Part shown: piece after piece, positions 37,879 through 46,735 of the stretch
Numbering within the stretch: position 1 is the first letter of the stretch
Layout: each line of letters starts with the position of its first letter
Assembly: GCF_005519465.1 (NCBI RefSeq)
Contig: NZ_CP027858.1
Coordinates: forward strand, 4,340,001-4,404,000
Origin: Streptomyces clavuligerus
Lineage (GTDB): Bacteria; Actinomycetota; Actinomycetes; Streptomycetales; Streptomycetaceae
Reading direction: 5' to 3'
Length of the DNA: 64,000 bases
The notes under the pieces: generated by a model
Database searches by the model: none
Seen by the model: the letters and a program-made list of their open reading frames with translations, nothing else
What the model was told of the DNA's origin: nothing
Program-made: the position numbers and the translations under genes

Positions 37879-38379
37879 ATGCCCAGGAACCGTTCGACGC
37901 CCTGGATCGCCGCGACGGCGGCCACGCTGTCGCTGCTGGCGGCGGGCGCCTGCTCGGGCCCCGACGGCGACGCCCCGAAGGCGCAGGACGCTCCCCGGAG
38001 CACCGCGGCGAAGCCCTTCCCGGCCACGTCCGTGAAGGTCGCCGACTCCGGCCTCGGCCGCATCCTCGTGGACGGCACCGGCCGTACGCTCTACGCCTTC
38101 ACCCAGGACCGGCCCGGCACCGGCACCTGCGCCGCCGACTGCGTCGCCGCCTGGCCTGCCCTGACCTCCACCCGCCCCGTCACCGCCGGCCCCGGCACCC
38201 GCCCCGCCCTGCTGACCCGCACCGCGCACACCACCGGCGCGGAACAGGCCGTCTACGGCGACTGGCCGCTCTACTACTACGTCGGCGACGCGCTCCCCGG
38301 AGACACCAACGGCCAGGGCGTCGACGGCGAATGGTTCACCCTCGCCGCCGACGGCAACCTCATCCGCACCCCCGCCTGA
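37879..38379 (+). CDS. COG4315 secreted lipoprotein
   Basis: 166-residue lipoprotein of the COG4315 (secreted repeat) family. The lipobox AAGAC places the lipidated Cys at about 25. Two copies of the Y-x-aromatic repeat occur: LYAFTQDRPGTGTCAADCVAAWPAL and LYYYVGDALPGDTNGQGVDGEWF. GTG start candidates lie upstream, but ATG 37879 gives the expected signal sequence. These proteins are surface-exposed, with unknown function. It shares a spacer with the CHRD gene. Confidence 0.9.
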   Translation: MPRNRSTPWIAATAATLSLLAAGACSGPDGDAPKAQDAPRSTAAKPFPATSVKVADSGLGRILVDGTGRTLYAFTQDRPGTGTCAADCVAAWPALTSTRPVTAGPGTRPALLTRTAHTTGAEQAVYGDWPLYYYVGDALPGDTNGQGVDGEWFTLAADGNLIRTPA

Positions 38380-38459
38380 CCCCGCCCTCTCCCGCACTCC
38401 CCGCCCCACCCCAAGAACCCGCGGCGGCCGGAACTGTCCCCCTGGCTGCTGCGGCCCTA

Positions 38460-38518
38460 CCCATTCCCGGTGACCGAACGCCGTACATCCCCCGCCGGCG
38501 GGGGTCACCGGGAATGGG
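38460..38518. terminator. Large hairpin between COG4315 and helicase genes
   Basis: Perfect 16-base stem (38460-38475 with 38503-38518); the 27-base loop contains a second self-complementary core (CCCCCGCCGGCGGGGG). It lies between convergent genes and also marks the right edge of normal-GC sequence before the helicase gene. Confidence 0.75.
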
Positions 38519-38543
38519 GCGTCTCCCTTCTGAGCTTTGGACG

Positions 38544-41500
38544 CTAGCTGGCGATGCGCGAGTATGAGCAGACGTCTGCCGGGATTTTTTGCATCAGTTC
38601 CCAGACAATGGCCATCGGATTGCTGCCAGTGTGCCTTACATAGCGAGCAGGGCCGAGAAGGAGCCAAGGCTGGGGTCCGCCGATGTCGGTTTTTTTGAAC
38701 CGGCGAACAAAGAGCAGCACATGGGACCCGGCTTTCTGGTGTTCCTGATAGCGAACTCCTGTAGGTGAGGTCTCAGATGTTTGGTTCTGTGACTCCCAAT
38801 GAAATTGGAGCTCAGTCAGGGCATAGTCGCGATAGCGGGTTTGCGGCGAGAAGTCTTTCTCGTCTTTCTCCAAGGTGACGAACAAGGCATCTGTCTGAAT
38901 ATTCTCACACCACTTTACTCCCTCGCGGAAGTGGCCAGGCATGAGGCCGCCAATAGAAGACTGCCCCAGGGCCGGAAGCATCTCTTCGCGGCTGTATGAG
39001 GCGTGCACAGTCAGTGGGAGATGGGCGAGGGCGCTCGGTAGGGAGAGGGGGACGTGGTCAATCTGATGGAGGGCGTGGGCCAGGACCTGTTGGACTTCAT
39101 GGCGGAAGGCGGTTTGCGGACGGAGCCTGTCCATGGCCTCTGTATAAGTGGCAAACCCACCGAGTGGCCAGAGGGTGAAGGCGAGCATGCGAGCATAGCC
39201 TTGCTCCCGCTTCGAGAGTTCTTCATATGGAGGGGCATCGTCGGAGACGATCTTGGTGTATGTGGATATTCGCTCGGGGTCGTCCACGTGAAGGAAAGCC
39301 GGTACTCGCTTAAGGAGATCGGTCTCGCCGTCTGGTGTGGGGGATGTGAGCAGCTTGCTTCGGCGCAAGAGTCCCGTCCAGGAATTTCCGCTGCCGCGAT
39401 AGATTTCCCTGATGCCGCGACTGCTCTTCTCCAGGTACTCCGCAAGTCGCGGATCGCCGTACTGGGCTACCTCTCGGGCTAGCTGTGTGACATTGACGCT
39501 GATCTGGCTGCGTATATTCTCGATGATCCTTTCTTTGGCCTTGGGTTCAAGGATGATCTTGCAGCCTGAAGGTAGCTGGGGGAAGTCGTGTTCGATTTCG
39601 GAGATCAGGCGATTGCGGGTCAGATTGGTGAGGGCGCGGTACTGCTCTTCAAATCGGAACTCTTTCCGATGGTTGCCAATGAAGTCCAGAACGGTGAGGA
39701 AGGGCTTGCCTTCGCTTCGCCTCAGCCCGCGCCCGAGTTGCTGAAGGAAAATCGTTGCGCTCGACGTTGGGCGGAGCATGAGCACGGTGTCGACGTCCGG
39801 TATATCCAGGCCCTCATTGAACAGATCGACCGAGAAGATGATCTGCACTGCACCTGACTTGAGATCGTCGAGAGCTTTACGTCGATCGGAGTTCGATGAC
39901 TCTCCGGAGAGCGCTACAGCGTTAAGGTTGTTGCGACGGAATTCCTCGGCCATATAGTGAGCATGCTGTACCGAGACGCAGAATCCGAGAGCACGCATAG
40001 TGTCTGGGTTAACCACTTTATCCCGTACGGCCTGTTGGATGAGGCGAGCTCTGGCCTTGTTTCCAGTGAAGAGGTTGCTCAGCTCTGATGGATCGTATGT
40101 TCCTCGTTTCCAAGTGATGGATCTCATGTCGGTACTGTCGGCGATTCCAAAATAGTGGAAAGGGCTGAGGAGCTCATTATCTAGTGCTTCCCACAGCCGC
40201 ATTTCAGCCGCTATTCGCCCCTCGAAGAACTCGTCCTGAACGTTCTGCCCATCCATGCGTTCGGGTGTGGCGGTTAGGCCCAGAAGTTCTTTCGGGGTGA
40301 AGTGATCTATGATCTTGCGATAGGTAGGTGAGACGCCGTGATGAAACTCGTCGATAACAATGACATCAAAGTAATCAGGCGCGAAACGGTCTAGCGGCTG
40401 AGCATTGAGGCTCTGGACGCTGGCGAATATATGTTGGCCCTTCGTTGGGCGGATACCGCTATGCATCTCCTCGCCGAAGTCTGCCTCAACCAATACATCC
40501 TGATAGGTCTTGAGGGATTGCGTCAGGATTTCTTGACGATGAGCGACAAACAGCAGAGTGAGATCCGGTCCATGCTGCTGGCGCAGAGCCTTGTAGTCGA
40601 GAGCCGCCATCACGGTCTTGCCAGTGCCTGTTGCCGCGACGAGCAGATTGCGATGACGGTCGTGAACGGTGCGCTCTACCTCAAGCCGCTCCAGCATGTC
40701 ACGCTGATGAGGATAGGGGCGAATATCCGGCCCGGACGGTGAGGTGCTGCGCTCCGATGAGTTCTCGTTATCGCGGCTAGCGAGATCTAGTGCCTTCGAG
40801 AGGCGGTCGCCATCCCGGATGGGGTCGTATGACTCGAATGCTGAGTCATTCCAATACGAGTCAAAGGTTGCCTCAACCTTTCGCATCGCGTCAGGGGCTG
40901 CGATCGACGAGAGGCGGACGTTCCACTCGATGCCATCGAGGAGAGCGGCTTTGGAGAGGTTGGAACTGCCCACATAAGCTGTGTCACAGCCACTGCGGCG
41001 CCGAAAGAGCCATGCTTTGGCATGGAGGCGCGTCGATCGAACTTCATAGTTGATTTTCACCTCGGCCCCGAAGTCTTGAACCAGCCTATCGAGCGCGCGT
41101 TGCTCGGTGGCACCCATATAGGTAGTGGAAATGACTCGGATGGGAACATTCCGGGCGTTTGCTGCTGTTAGAGCTTGCTCGATCACGCGCAGCCCATGCC
41201 ATTTGACGAAGGCGCAGAGTAGATCGACACGGTCGGCTGTCGCGAGTTCGGTGCGCAGCTCAGACCCCAGACTGGTGTCCCCAGAGGAGTTGGTGATGAG
41301 GGCAGTCTCCGACAGAGGCGTTGCAGGTCGTAGGGAGTAGGCTCCGGGCGCCTCCTGCTTGGCGATGGCGAGCAGTTGACGAGGCCCCTTGGCGATGAGG
41401 TCGATCAACTCCTGTGCCCCCTGGATGCTGCTCATCGACTCCAGGATGTGGTTGGCCGCATCGACGCGCTCTTCCGGGGGAAGTTGCCCCAGAATCTGCT

Positions 41501-41681
41501 GCGTTGTGTGCGCGACGTGGCGCGCGATGGCCTGGGGCGATGCCTCCTGCCCCACGACGCCGTCGATGACGCGCAAGCCATCCTGCGAGCTAAGAGACGC
41601 GAGCTGCTGTTCAAGGCGCAAGGTGATCAGCCGCTCGTAGAGCCCGATTTCCGGCTGACGTTCCTGGGCGGAGTCTGTCAT
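38544..41681 (-). CDS. PLD nuclease - SF2 helicase - DUF3427 fusion, putative defence gene
   Basis: 1045-residue multidomain protein. Residues 1-130 are helical. A phospholipase D-like nuclease half-site follows (about 135-285) with H220/K222 in RLHAKAWLF and GSSN at 238-241. The superfamily 2 helicase spans about 320-690: Walker A ATGTGKT (350-356), motif II DEFH (444-447), motif III LTATPE and motif VI QLGRGLRR. The C-terminal third carries DUF3427. The gene is visibly poorer in G+C than its neighbours, with AT-ending codons, indicating transfer. This domain order occurs in solitary putative restriction/defence proteins; defence here is inference. Alternative: a DNA-repair helicase. Confidence 0.9.
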   Translation of the reverse strand: MTDSAQERQPEIGLYERLITLRLEQQLASLSSQDGLRVIDGVVGQEASPQAIARHVAHTTQQILGQLPPEERVDAANHILESMSSIQGAQELIDLIAKGPRQLLAIAKQEAPGAYSLRPATPLSETALITNSSGDTSLGSELRTELATADRVDLLCAFVKWHGLRVIEQALTAANARNVPIRVISTTYMGATEQRALDRLVQDFGAEVKINYEVRSTRLHAKAWLFRRRSGCDTAYVGSSNLSKAALLDGIEWNVRLSSIAAPDAMRKVEATFDSYWNDSAFESYDPIRDGDRLSKALDLASRDNENSSERSTSPSGPDIRPYPHQRDMLERLEVERTVHDRHRNLLVAATGTGKTVMAALDYKALRQQHGPDLTLLFVAHRQEILTQSLKTYQDVLVEADFGEEMHSGIRPTKGQHIFASVQSLNAQPLDRFAPDYFDVIVIDEFHHGVSPTYRKIIDHFTPKELLGLTATPERMDGQNVQDEFFEGRIAAEMRLWEALDNELLSPFHYFGIADSTDMRSITWKRGTYDPSELSNLFTGNKARARLIQQAVRDKVVNPDTMRALGFCVSVQHAHYMAEEFRRNNLNAVALSGESSNSDRRKALDDLKSGAVQIIFSVDLFNEGLDIPDVDTVLMLRPTSSATIFLQQLGRGLRRSEGKPFLTVLDFIGNHRKEFRFEEQYRALTNLTRNRLISEIEHDFPQLPSGCKIILEPKAKERIIENIRSQISVNVTQLAREVAQYGDPRLAEYLEKSSRGIREIYRGSGNSWTGLLRRSKLLTSPTPDGETDLLKRVPAFLHVDDPERISTYTKIVSDDAPPYEELSKREQGYARMLAFTLWPLGGFATYTEAMDRLRPQTAFRHEVQQVLAHALHQIDHVPLSLPSALAHLPLTVHASYSREEMLPALGQSSIGGLMPGHFREGVKWCENIQTDALFVTLEKDEKDFSPQTRYRDYALTELQFHWESQNQTSETSPTGVRYQEHQKAGSHVLLFVRRFKKTDIGGPQPWLLLGPARYVRHTGSNPMAIVWELMQKIPADVCSYSRIAS

Positions 41682-41760
41682 CGCGTCCCTCTCCCCGTTG
41701 GCGTCCTCCAGTGATATCAGGGGCTACTGACAAACATGATCAGATGAAGCCATCTTCCGA

Positions 41761-42774
41761 TCAGAAGTCGGCGCCCCCGTGGCACTCCCGGTACCCCGTC
41801 CCCGACCCGCACCAGCACGGCGCGGTCCTGTGCGGTGGCCACGCCACCGCGTGGCCCCGGGCGGCGAGGGTGGTGGTGAATTGGGGGAGGAGGTCGGCGT
41901 CGGCGGGGGAGGAGCCCTCGGAGGCGGCGAAGGCCTCGTAGGACGGGACCGCCGCGGTGACGATGCCGAGGTTGGCCGTGCCGGTCGAGGCCAGGTCGCG
42001 GAGGGATGCTTCGATGTCGGTGAGGTGGGCCGCGTGGGTCGGGTACTCGGATTCGAGTTCCGGGTGGGCGGCGAGGAGTTCGGTCAGCTCGGGCTCGGGC
42101 CAGTGGAGGACCGCGACCGGGAAGGGGCGGGAGAGGGCCGAGCGGTAGGAGCCCAGTTCGGAGCGGAGGCGGGCGATCTCGGCGCGGAGTTCGGCCGGGT
42201 TGTCGGAGCCGAGGGCCCACAGGCGCTTGGGATCGTGCAGCTCGTCCAGCGGGATGGCCGACTGGGCGGAGTGGAGCCGGTCGGCCAGGCCGTCCCAGCC
42301 GTCGTGGGCGTGGCCGAGCAGCCGGCGGACCCGGTGCCGGCCGGTGAGCAGGGGCTGCACCTCGTACGGGACCTCCTCGTCCCCCGGCGGCAGCAGCAGG
42401 GTGACGGCGGCGGTGAAGCACTCGTGGGAGGCGTCCAGCTCGTCATGGGCCTCCAGCGTCTCCGCGACGATCTCCCAGGGCGCGGGGTCCGCCGGGGCCG
42501 CCGAGCGGATGCCGGTGATCAGGGCGCGGGCCTCGGCCTCGTGGCCGAACTCCCAGAGGTTCGCCGCCTGGAGGGCCTTCACCAGGAAGGGGCGTTCGGG
42601 AGCGGAGGCCAGCAGCCGGTCGTAGAGGGTGGAGGCGCGTTCGCGGTCACCGGCCAGTTCGAGATGGGCCGCGGCCTGGAGCAGCAGTGGCTCTCCGTCC
42701 TCCGGGTACTGCGTCGCGGTGCGCAGCAGACGCTCGGCTTCGGAGATGTGGTCGGCAGGCGTGTCGGGGCGCAT
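41761..42774 (-). CDS. Tetratricopeptide-like protein with SEC-C zinc motif
   Basis: 337-residue protein. The N-terminal ~150 residues are TPR-like helices (ISEAERLLRTATQYPEDGEPLLLQAAAHLELAGDRERASTLYDRLLAS). The C-terminus ends in a SEC-C zinc-binding motif, APCWCGSGTGYRECHGG, also seen at the end of SecA. The region between is unassigned. ATG 42774 is chosen by the domain start; no Shine-Dalgarno is seen. Such SEC-C/TPR proteins are common in Streptomyces, with unknown function. It sits directly upstream of the helicase gene on the same strand, but composition differs, so they were probably not acquired together. Confidence 0.83.
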   Translation of the reverse strand: MRPDTPADHISEAERLLRTATQYPEDGEPLLLQAAAHLELAGDRERASTLYDRLLASAPERPFLVKALQAANLWEFGHEAEARALITGIRSAAPADPAPWEIVAETLEAHDELDASHECFTAAVTLLLPPGDEEVPYEVQPLLTGRHRVRRLLGHAHDGWDGLADRLHSAQSAIPLDELHDPKRLWALGSDNPAELRAEIARLRSELGSYRSALSRPFPVAVLHWPEPELTELLAAHPELESEYPTHAAHLTDIEASLRDLASTGTANLGIVTAAVPSYEAFAASEGSSPADADLLPQFTTTLAARGHAVAWPPHRTAPCWCGSGTGYRECHGGADF

Positions 42775-42900
42775 GGGGGACACCGTACTGCCGCGACGGA
42801 TCCCTGGCGCCTGCCCCCTCCTGTCGTCGTCGGGGATAACGGATGGACGGAATGCCGGACGGGTGCGGACCGGCGACAGACCGGACCGGGGGGAGGGGAC

Positions 42901-43230
42901 ATGGAGCCGAAGCCGCTCGCTCGCGCGCTCAAGCCCGCCGTCCTCGCCCTGCTGATCGCGCTGGAGCTGCTGCTCCTCGACGGCAGCGGTCTCACCGCCC
43001 TCCTCGCGCTGACCGCGACCGCGACCGCCACCACGGCCGCCGCCGCGACCGCGCTCCTCGTCTGTGCCGTCATCAGCGCCCGCTGTGTGCCCGTGGTGCC
43101 CCGCGCCCGGGTCCGGACGGCCATCCGCGACCGTGAGCAACGCACCGCGTTCCTGCCGCAGCGCGACCCCGACGCCCGGGGCCGCACCCGCCCGCGCGCG
43201 CCCGGCCGCCCTCTTCCGACGGCCGCGTAG
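42901..43230 (+). CDS. DUF6412 small membrane protein
   Basis: 109-residue protein with two closely spaced hydrophobic segments (PAVLALLIALELLLLDGSG and ALLALTATATATTAAAATALLVC), then a basic cytoplasmic tail (TAIRDREQRTAFLPQRDPDARG). The LPQRDPDARGR signature matches the actinobacterial DUF6412 family, which typically precedes a YidC paralogue. GGGGAGGGG precedes ATG 42901. The next gene encodes that YidC paralogue. Confidence 0.85.
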   Translation: MEPKPLARALKPAVLALLIALELLLLDGSGLTALLALTATATATTAAAATALLVCAVISARCVPVVPRARVRTAIRDREQRTAFLPQRDPDARGRTRPRAPGRPLPTAA

Positions 43231-43436
43231 CAGAGCCTCCACGGGAACGTCGGGCCCGGTCCGCCCCGCGGGGCGCCGGGACCGCCGGGTGCCCGTCGGG
43301 GAAACCGGGTGCCCGGCGCCACCGGTTCCCACCCCTCGGAACGACCCCTTCGAGGGACCGGCTCCCCACGCGGACACGTCATGCCGCTGTCCTTCTCCCA
43401 CCCGGCACGACGACCCCTCGGAGGGTTCACCCCGCC

Positions 43437-44174
43437 ATGTCCGTTTTCGCCACCCTTGTGGAACGGCTCGCCGAGCTGCTCCAGCCCCTCTTCCTCGGCT
43501 CCGCGACCGCCGCCGCCATCGTCGTCTTCACGGCGCTGGTACGTCTCGCCGTCCACCCGCTCTCCCGGGCCGCCGCCCGGGGCCAGAAGGCGAGCGCCCG
43601 GCTCGCGCCCCGCGTCGCCGAGCTGCGCGAGAAGCACGGCGGGAACCCGGAGCGGCTGCGGCGGGAGCTGGCGGATCTGTACGCGAAGGAGAGGACCTCG
43701 CCGGTGGCGGGCTGTCTGCCCAGCCTGCTCCAGCTCCCCGCCTTCTTCGTCCTCTACCACCTCTTCTCCAGCGCCGACATCGGTGGCGAACCCAATGAGC
43801 TGCTGCACCACACCCTGCTCGCCGCCCCGCTCGGCGACCGCTGGACCGACGCCGTCGGCGGCGGCGAGGTGCTGAACGGCGCCGGCGCCGTCTATCTGGT
43901 GCTCTTCGCGATCGTCACCGTCGTCGCGGCCGTCAACTACCGCCGCACCCGGAAGCAGATGGCGGCCGGACCCCAACTTCAGACCGCCGCGCCCGGTATG
44001 GGGGCGATGATGAGGTTCCTGCCGCTGCTCTCGTTCGCCACCCTGATCACGGTCGCGGTGGTGCCGCTCGCCGCCGCCCTGTACGTCGTCACCAGTACCA
44101 CCTGGTCCGCCGTCGAACGGATCGTCCTCTACCGGGACCTCCCGGCGGCCGGTGCCCTGGCCGGTCCGCTCTGA
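43437..44174 (+). CDS. YidC/Oxa1 family membrane insertase paralogue
   Basis: 245-residue YidC/Oxa1-type insertase. Core features are the conserved Arg in the first membrane helix (TALVRLAVHPLS), a cytoplasmic helical hairpin (KHGGNPERLRRELADLYAKERTSPVAGCLPSLLQLPAFFVLYHLF) and later membrane helices ending around AAALYVVTSTTW. It lacks the long periplasmic domain and C-terminal basic tail of housekeeping YidC. GGAGGG is 10 bases before ATG 43437. It is likely cotranscribed with DUF6412, which may be its partner. Confidence 0.9.
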   Translation: MSVFATLVERLAELLQPLFLGSATAAAIVVFTALVRLAVHPLSRAAARGQKASARLAPRVAELREKHGGNPERLRRELADLYAKERTSPVAGCLPSLLQLPAFFVLYHLFSSADIGGEPNELLHHTLLAAPLGDRWTDAVGGGEVLNGAGAVYLVLFAIVTVVAAVNYRRTRKQMAAGPQLQTAAPGMGAMMRFLPLLSFATLITVAVVPLAAALYVVTSTTWSAVERIVLYRDLPAAGALAGPL

Positions 44175-44407
44175 CATCCGCGCCGACGACCCCGTCCGGA
44201 CGGCCCCGCCCCGACCGCCTCGCCCGGACGGCCCCGGACGGCCCCGCGCCGACGACCCCGGACGGGCGGCCCCGGCCGGTGCGATCTGCCCGACGGCCCT
44301 GCCGCTCTTGCGGATCGGCCGGATCTGTTGTCACGATCGGTCGGACCTTTCGTCGGACTCTTCGCCGGGCGCTCGATCACCGGCCGGTGCTGTCAGGGAG
44401 ACGGACC

Positions 44408-45286
44408 ATGAAGCTGATGCGTGTCGGTACGGCGGGCGCGGAGCGACCGGCCCTGCTCGATGAGGACGGGACGACCTGGCGCGATCTCTCCGGGCTGGTC
44501 CCGGACATCGACGGCGGCCTGCTCGCCGACCCCGCCGCCCTGGAACGGGTACGGGCCGCCGCCGAAGCCGGTGACCTGCCGGTGATCCCCTCCGACGGGG
44601 TACGGGTCGGCCCGCCGCTCGCCCGGATCGGCAAGGTCGTCTGCATCGGGCTCAACTACCACGACCACGCCGCCGAGACCGGCGCGGAGCCGCCCGCCGA
44701 ACCCGTGGTCTTCCTCAAGGCCGCCGACACGGTCGTGGGCCCGTACGACACGGTCCTGGTGCCCCGGGGCAGTGCGCGGACCGACTGGGAGGTCGAACTC
44801 GGCGTGGTCATCGGACGTACGGCCCGGTATGTGGCCGACGACGAGGACCCGCTCGCGTATGTCGCCGGGTACACGACCTCCCACGATGTCTCCGAACGCG
44901 AGTTCCAGCTCGAACGCGGCGGCACCTGGGACAAGGGCAAGAACTGCGAGACGTTCAACCCGCTCGGGCCCTGGCTGGTCACCGCGGACGAGGTCCCGGA
45001 CCCCCAGTCCCTGGCGCTGCGGCTCTGGGTCAACGGGGAGCTGCGGCAGAACGGGACGACCGGCGCCCAGATCTTCCCGGTCGCCGAGCTGGTGCGGTAC
45101 GTGAGCCGGTTCATGACCCTGTACCCGGGGGACGTGATCAACACCGGCACCCCGGCGGGGGTGGCCCTCGGACAGCCGGAGCCCAAGCCCTATCTGCGGG
45201 CCGGGGACGTGGTCGAGGTCGAGGTGGAGGGTCTGGGGCGGCAGCGCCAGCGGTTCCGGGACGCGTCGGAGGTCCACGGCGGGTGA
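44408..45286 (+). CDS. Fumarylacetoacetate hydrolase family enzyme
   Basis: 292-residue FAH-fold enzyme. The catalytic core begins KVVCIGLNYHDHAAETGAEPP, with metal ligands in DWEVELGVVIGR (two acidic residues) and the downstream Asp of TSHDVSEREFQ. The ligand-binding WDKGKNCETFNPLGPWLV and the conserved DVINTGTPAGVALG close the fold. Members act as acylpyruvases, oxaloacetate decarboxylases or hydratases in aromatic degradation; the substrate here is unknown. ATG 44408 has GGGAG upstream. The last codons form the first unit of a 41-base tandem repeat. Confidence 0.92.
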   Translation: MKLMRVGTAGAERPALLDEDGTTWRDLSGLVPDIDGGLLADPAALERVRAAAEAGDLPVIPSDGVRVGPPLARIGKVVCIGLNYHDHAAETGAEPPAEPVVFLKAADTVVGPYDTVLVPRGSARTDWEVELGVVIGRTARYVADDEDPLAYVAGYTTSHDVSEREFQLERGGTWDKGKNCETFNPLGPWLVTADEVPDPQSLALRLWVNGELRQNGTTGAQIFPVAELVRYVSRFMTLYPGDVINTGTPAGVALGQPEPKPYLRAGDVVEVEVEGLGRQRQRFRDASEVHGG

Positions 45287-45385
45287 GCCGCGGGCGGTGA
45301 GCCGCGTCGGAGGTCCACAGCGGGCGGGCCACGGGAGATGAGCCACGTCGGAGGTGCATGGCGGGCGGGCCGCGGCGGGTGAGCC
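45263..45385. repeat. 41-base tandem repeat seeded from the FAH gene 3' end
   Basis: Three contiguous 41-base units (45263-45303, 45304-45344, 45345-45385) based on GCGTCGGAGGTCCACGGCGG...GTGAGCC. Unit 1 includes the last eight codons and stop of the FAH gene; units 2 and 3 are diverged non-coding copies. Confidence 0.92.
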
Positions 45386-45422
45386 GCAGGAGCCACGGGC
45401 CCGCGACGGCCGAGGCCCGGGC

Positions 45423-46529
45423 CTACGCCACCGGCACCGCCACCGTCACCCCCGCCTCCGCCGACCTCCGCGCCGCCTCCAGCACATCCAGCGCCGCCGC
45501 CGCCTCCTCTGCCGTCACCGGCGGCGGCGTGCCCTCCCGCAGCGAGCGCGCGACCGCCGCGTAGTACGCCGGATAGTCCCCGGGGACCGTCTCCACCGGA
45601 CCCCCGCCGCCCGTCAGCGGGGACTCGCCCGCGCCCAGCCCGCCCCAGTACGACTCCTCCTCCACCCCCCACGGCTCGCCCGCGACCGGCCGCGCCCCCG
45701 CGCGCAGCGCCGCCTCCTGCGGGTCGAGCCCGTACTTCACGAACCCGGCGCTGCTGCCGAGCACCCGGAACCGCGGGCCGAGCTGTGCCGCCGTCGCGCT
45801 CAGATACAGATGGGAACGGACACCGCCCGCGTGGGTCAGGGCGATGAACGTGTCGTCGTCCGCCTCCGCGCCCGAGCGGCGCACGTCCGCCTCCGCGTAG
45901 ACGCGCACCACCGGGCCGAACAGCGTCAGCGCCTGATCGACGAGATGGCTGCCCAGGTCGTAGAGGAGTCCGCCGATCTCCCGCGGGTCGCCGGACTCCC
46001 GCCAGCCGCCCTTGAGCCGGGGCCGCCACCGTTCGAAACGGGACTCGAAACGGTGGACGTCGCCGAGGACGCCCTCCGCCAGCAACCGGCGCAGGGTGAG
46101 GAAGTCCCCGTCCCAGCGGCGGTTCTGGAAGACGGAGAGCATGAGGCCGCGTTCGGCGGCGAGGGCGGCGAGCGCGCGGGCCTCGGCGGCGGTCGCGGCG
46201 ATCGGCTTGTCGACGACGACCGGGAGCCCCGCCCGCAGGGCCGCCGTGGCGAGCGGGACATGGGTCCGGTTGGGGGACGCGAGCACCACCAGGTCCACTG
46301 CGTCCCGGCGTTCCCACACCTCCTCAAGGCGGGCGGCGAACCGCACCCCCGGGAACTCCTCGGCCGCCCGCTCCCGCCGCTCCGGGTTCGCGGTCACGAC
46401 GGTGTCGAGCGCGAGATCCTCCGTGGCCGCGATCAGCGGGGCGTGGAAGACGGCCCCCGCCGTGCCGTAGCCGACGAGCGCGACCCGCAGCGCGCGGCGG
46501 GTGCCGGTAGCCGTGCCAGTGCCAGTCAT
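45423..46529 (-). CDS. Gfo/Idh/MocA family oxidoreductase
   Basis: 368-residue NAD(P)-dependent oxidoreductase. The Rossmann motif is LRVALVGYGTAGAVFHAPLI (GxGxxG), followed by VDLVVLASPNRTHVPLA and the catalytic VVVDKPIA lysine. The C-terminal half is the beta-sheet domain (EIGGLLYDLGSHLVDQALTLFG). The first ~12 residues are Thr/Gly repeats from a short nucleotide repeat. No ribosome binding site is clear before ATG 46529. The substrate is unknown; many members act on sugars or inositol. It is convergent with the FAH-family gene. Confidence 0.92.
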   Translation of the reverse strand: MTGTGTATGTRRALRVALVGYGTAGAVFHAPLIAATEDLALDTVVTANPERRERAAEEFPGVRFAARLEEVWERRDAVDLVVLASPNRTHVPLATAALRAGLPVVVDKPIAATAAEARALAALAAERGLMLSVFQNRRWDGDFLTLRRLLAEGVLGDVHRFESRFERWRPRLKGGWRESGDPREIGGLLYDLGSHLVDQALTLFGPVVRVYAEADVRRSGAEADDDTFIALTHAGGVRSHLYLSATAAQLGPRFRVLGSSAGFVKYGLDPQEAALRAGARPVAGEPWGVEEESYWGGLGAGESPLTGGGGPVETVPGDYPAYYAAVARSLREGTPPPVTAEEAAAALDVLEAARRSAEAGVTVAVPVA

Positions 46530-46735
46530 GGGGCCACTTAAGCAGCCGGTGCCGCGCGGTCACAACGCGGCGCACACCGTGGGGCGGCGGGTGCCGGTCT
46601 ACGCTGATGGGGCGGAGTTGCACGGCTGTTCGGGGCGGTGCGCCGCCGGGAACACAGACCGGGAACGCCCTCGGGGAAGGGGTCCGTCGACCCGCCTCAC
46701 CGGGCCACCGCACGATCAGCGAAGGTCACCCACCC

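Noticed and set aside
38544..42774. Helicase and SEC-C genes as a two-gene defence operon
   Set aside because: The SEC-C gene has normal high-GC codon use while the helicase does not, and an 79-base gap separates them; joint acquisition is not supported.
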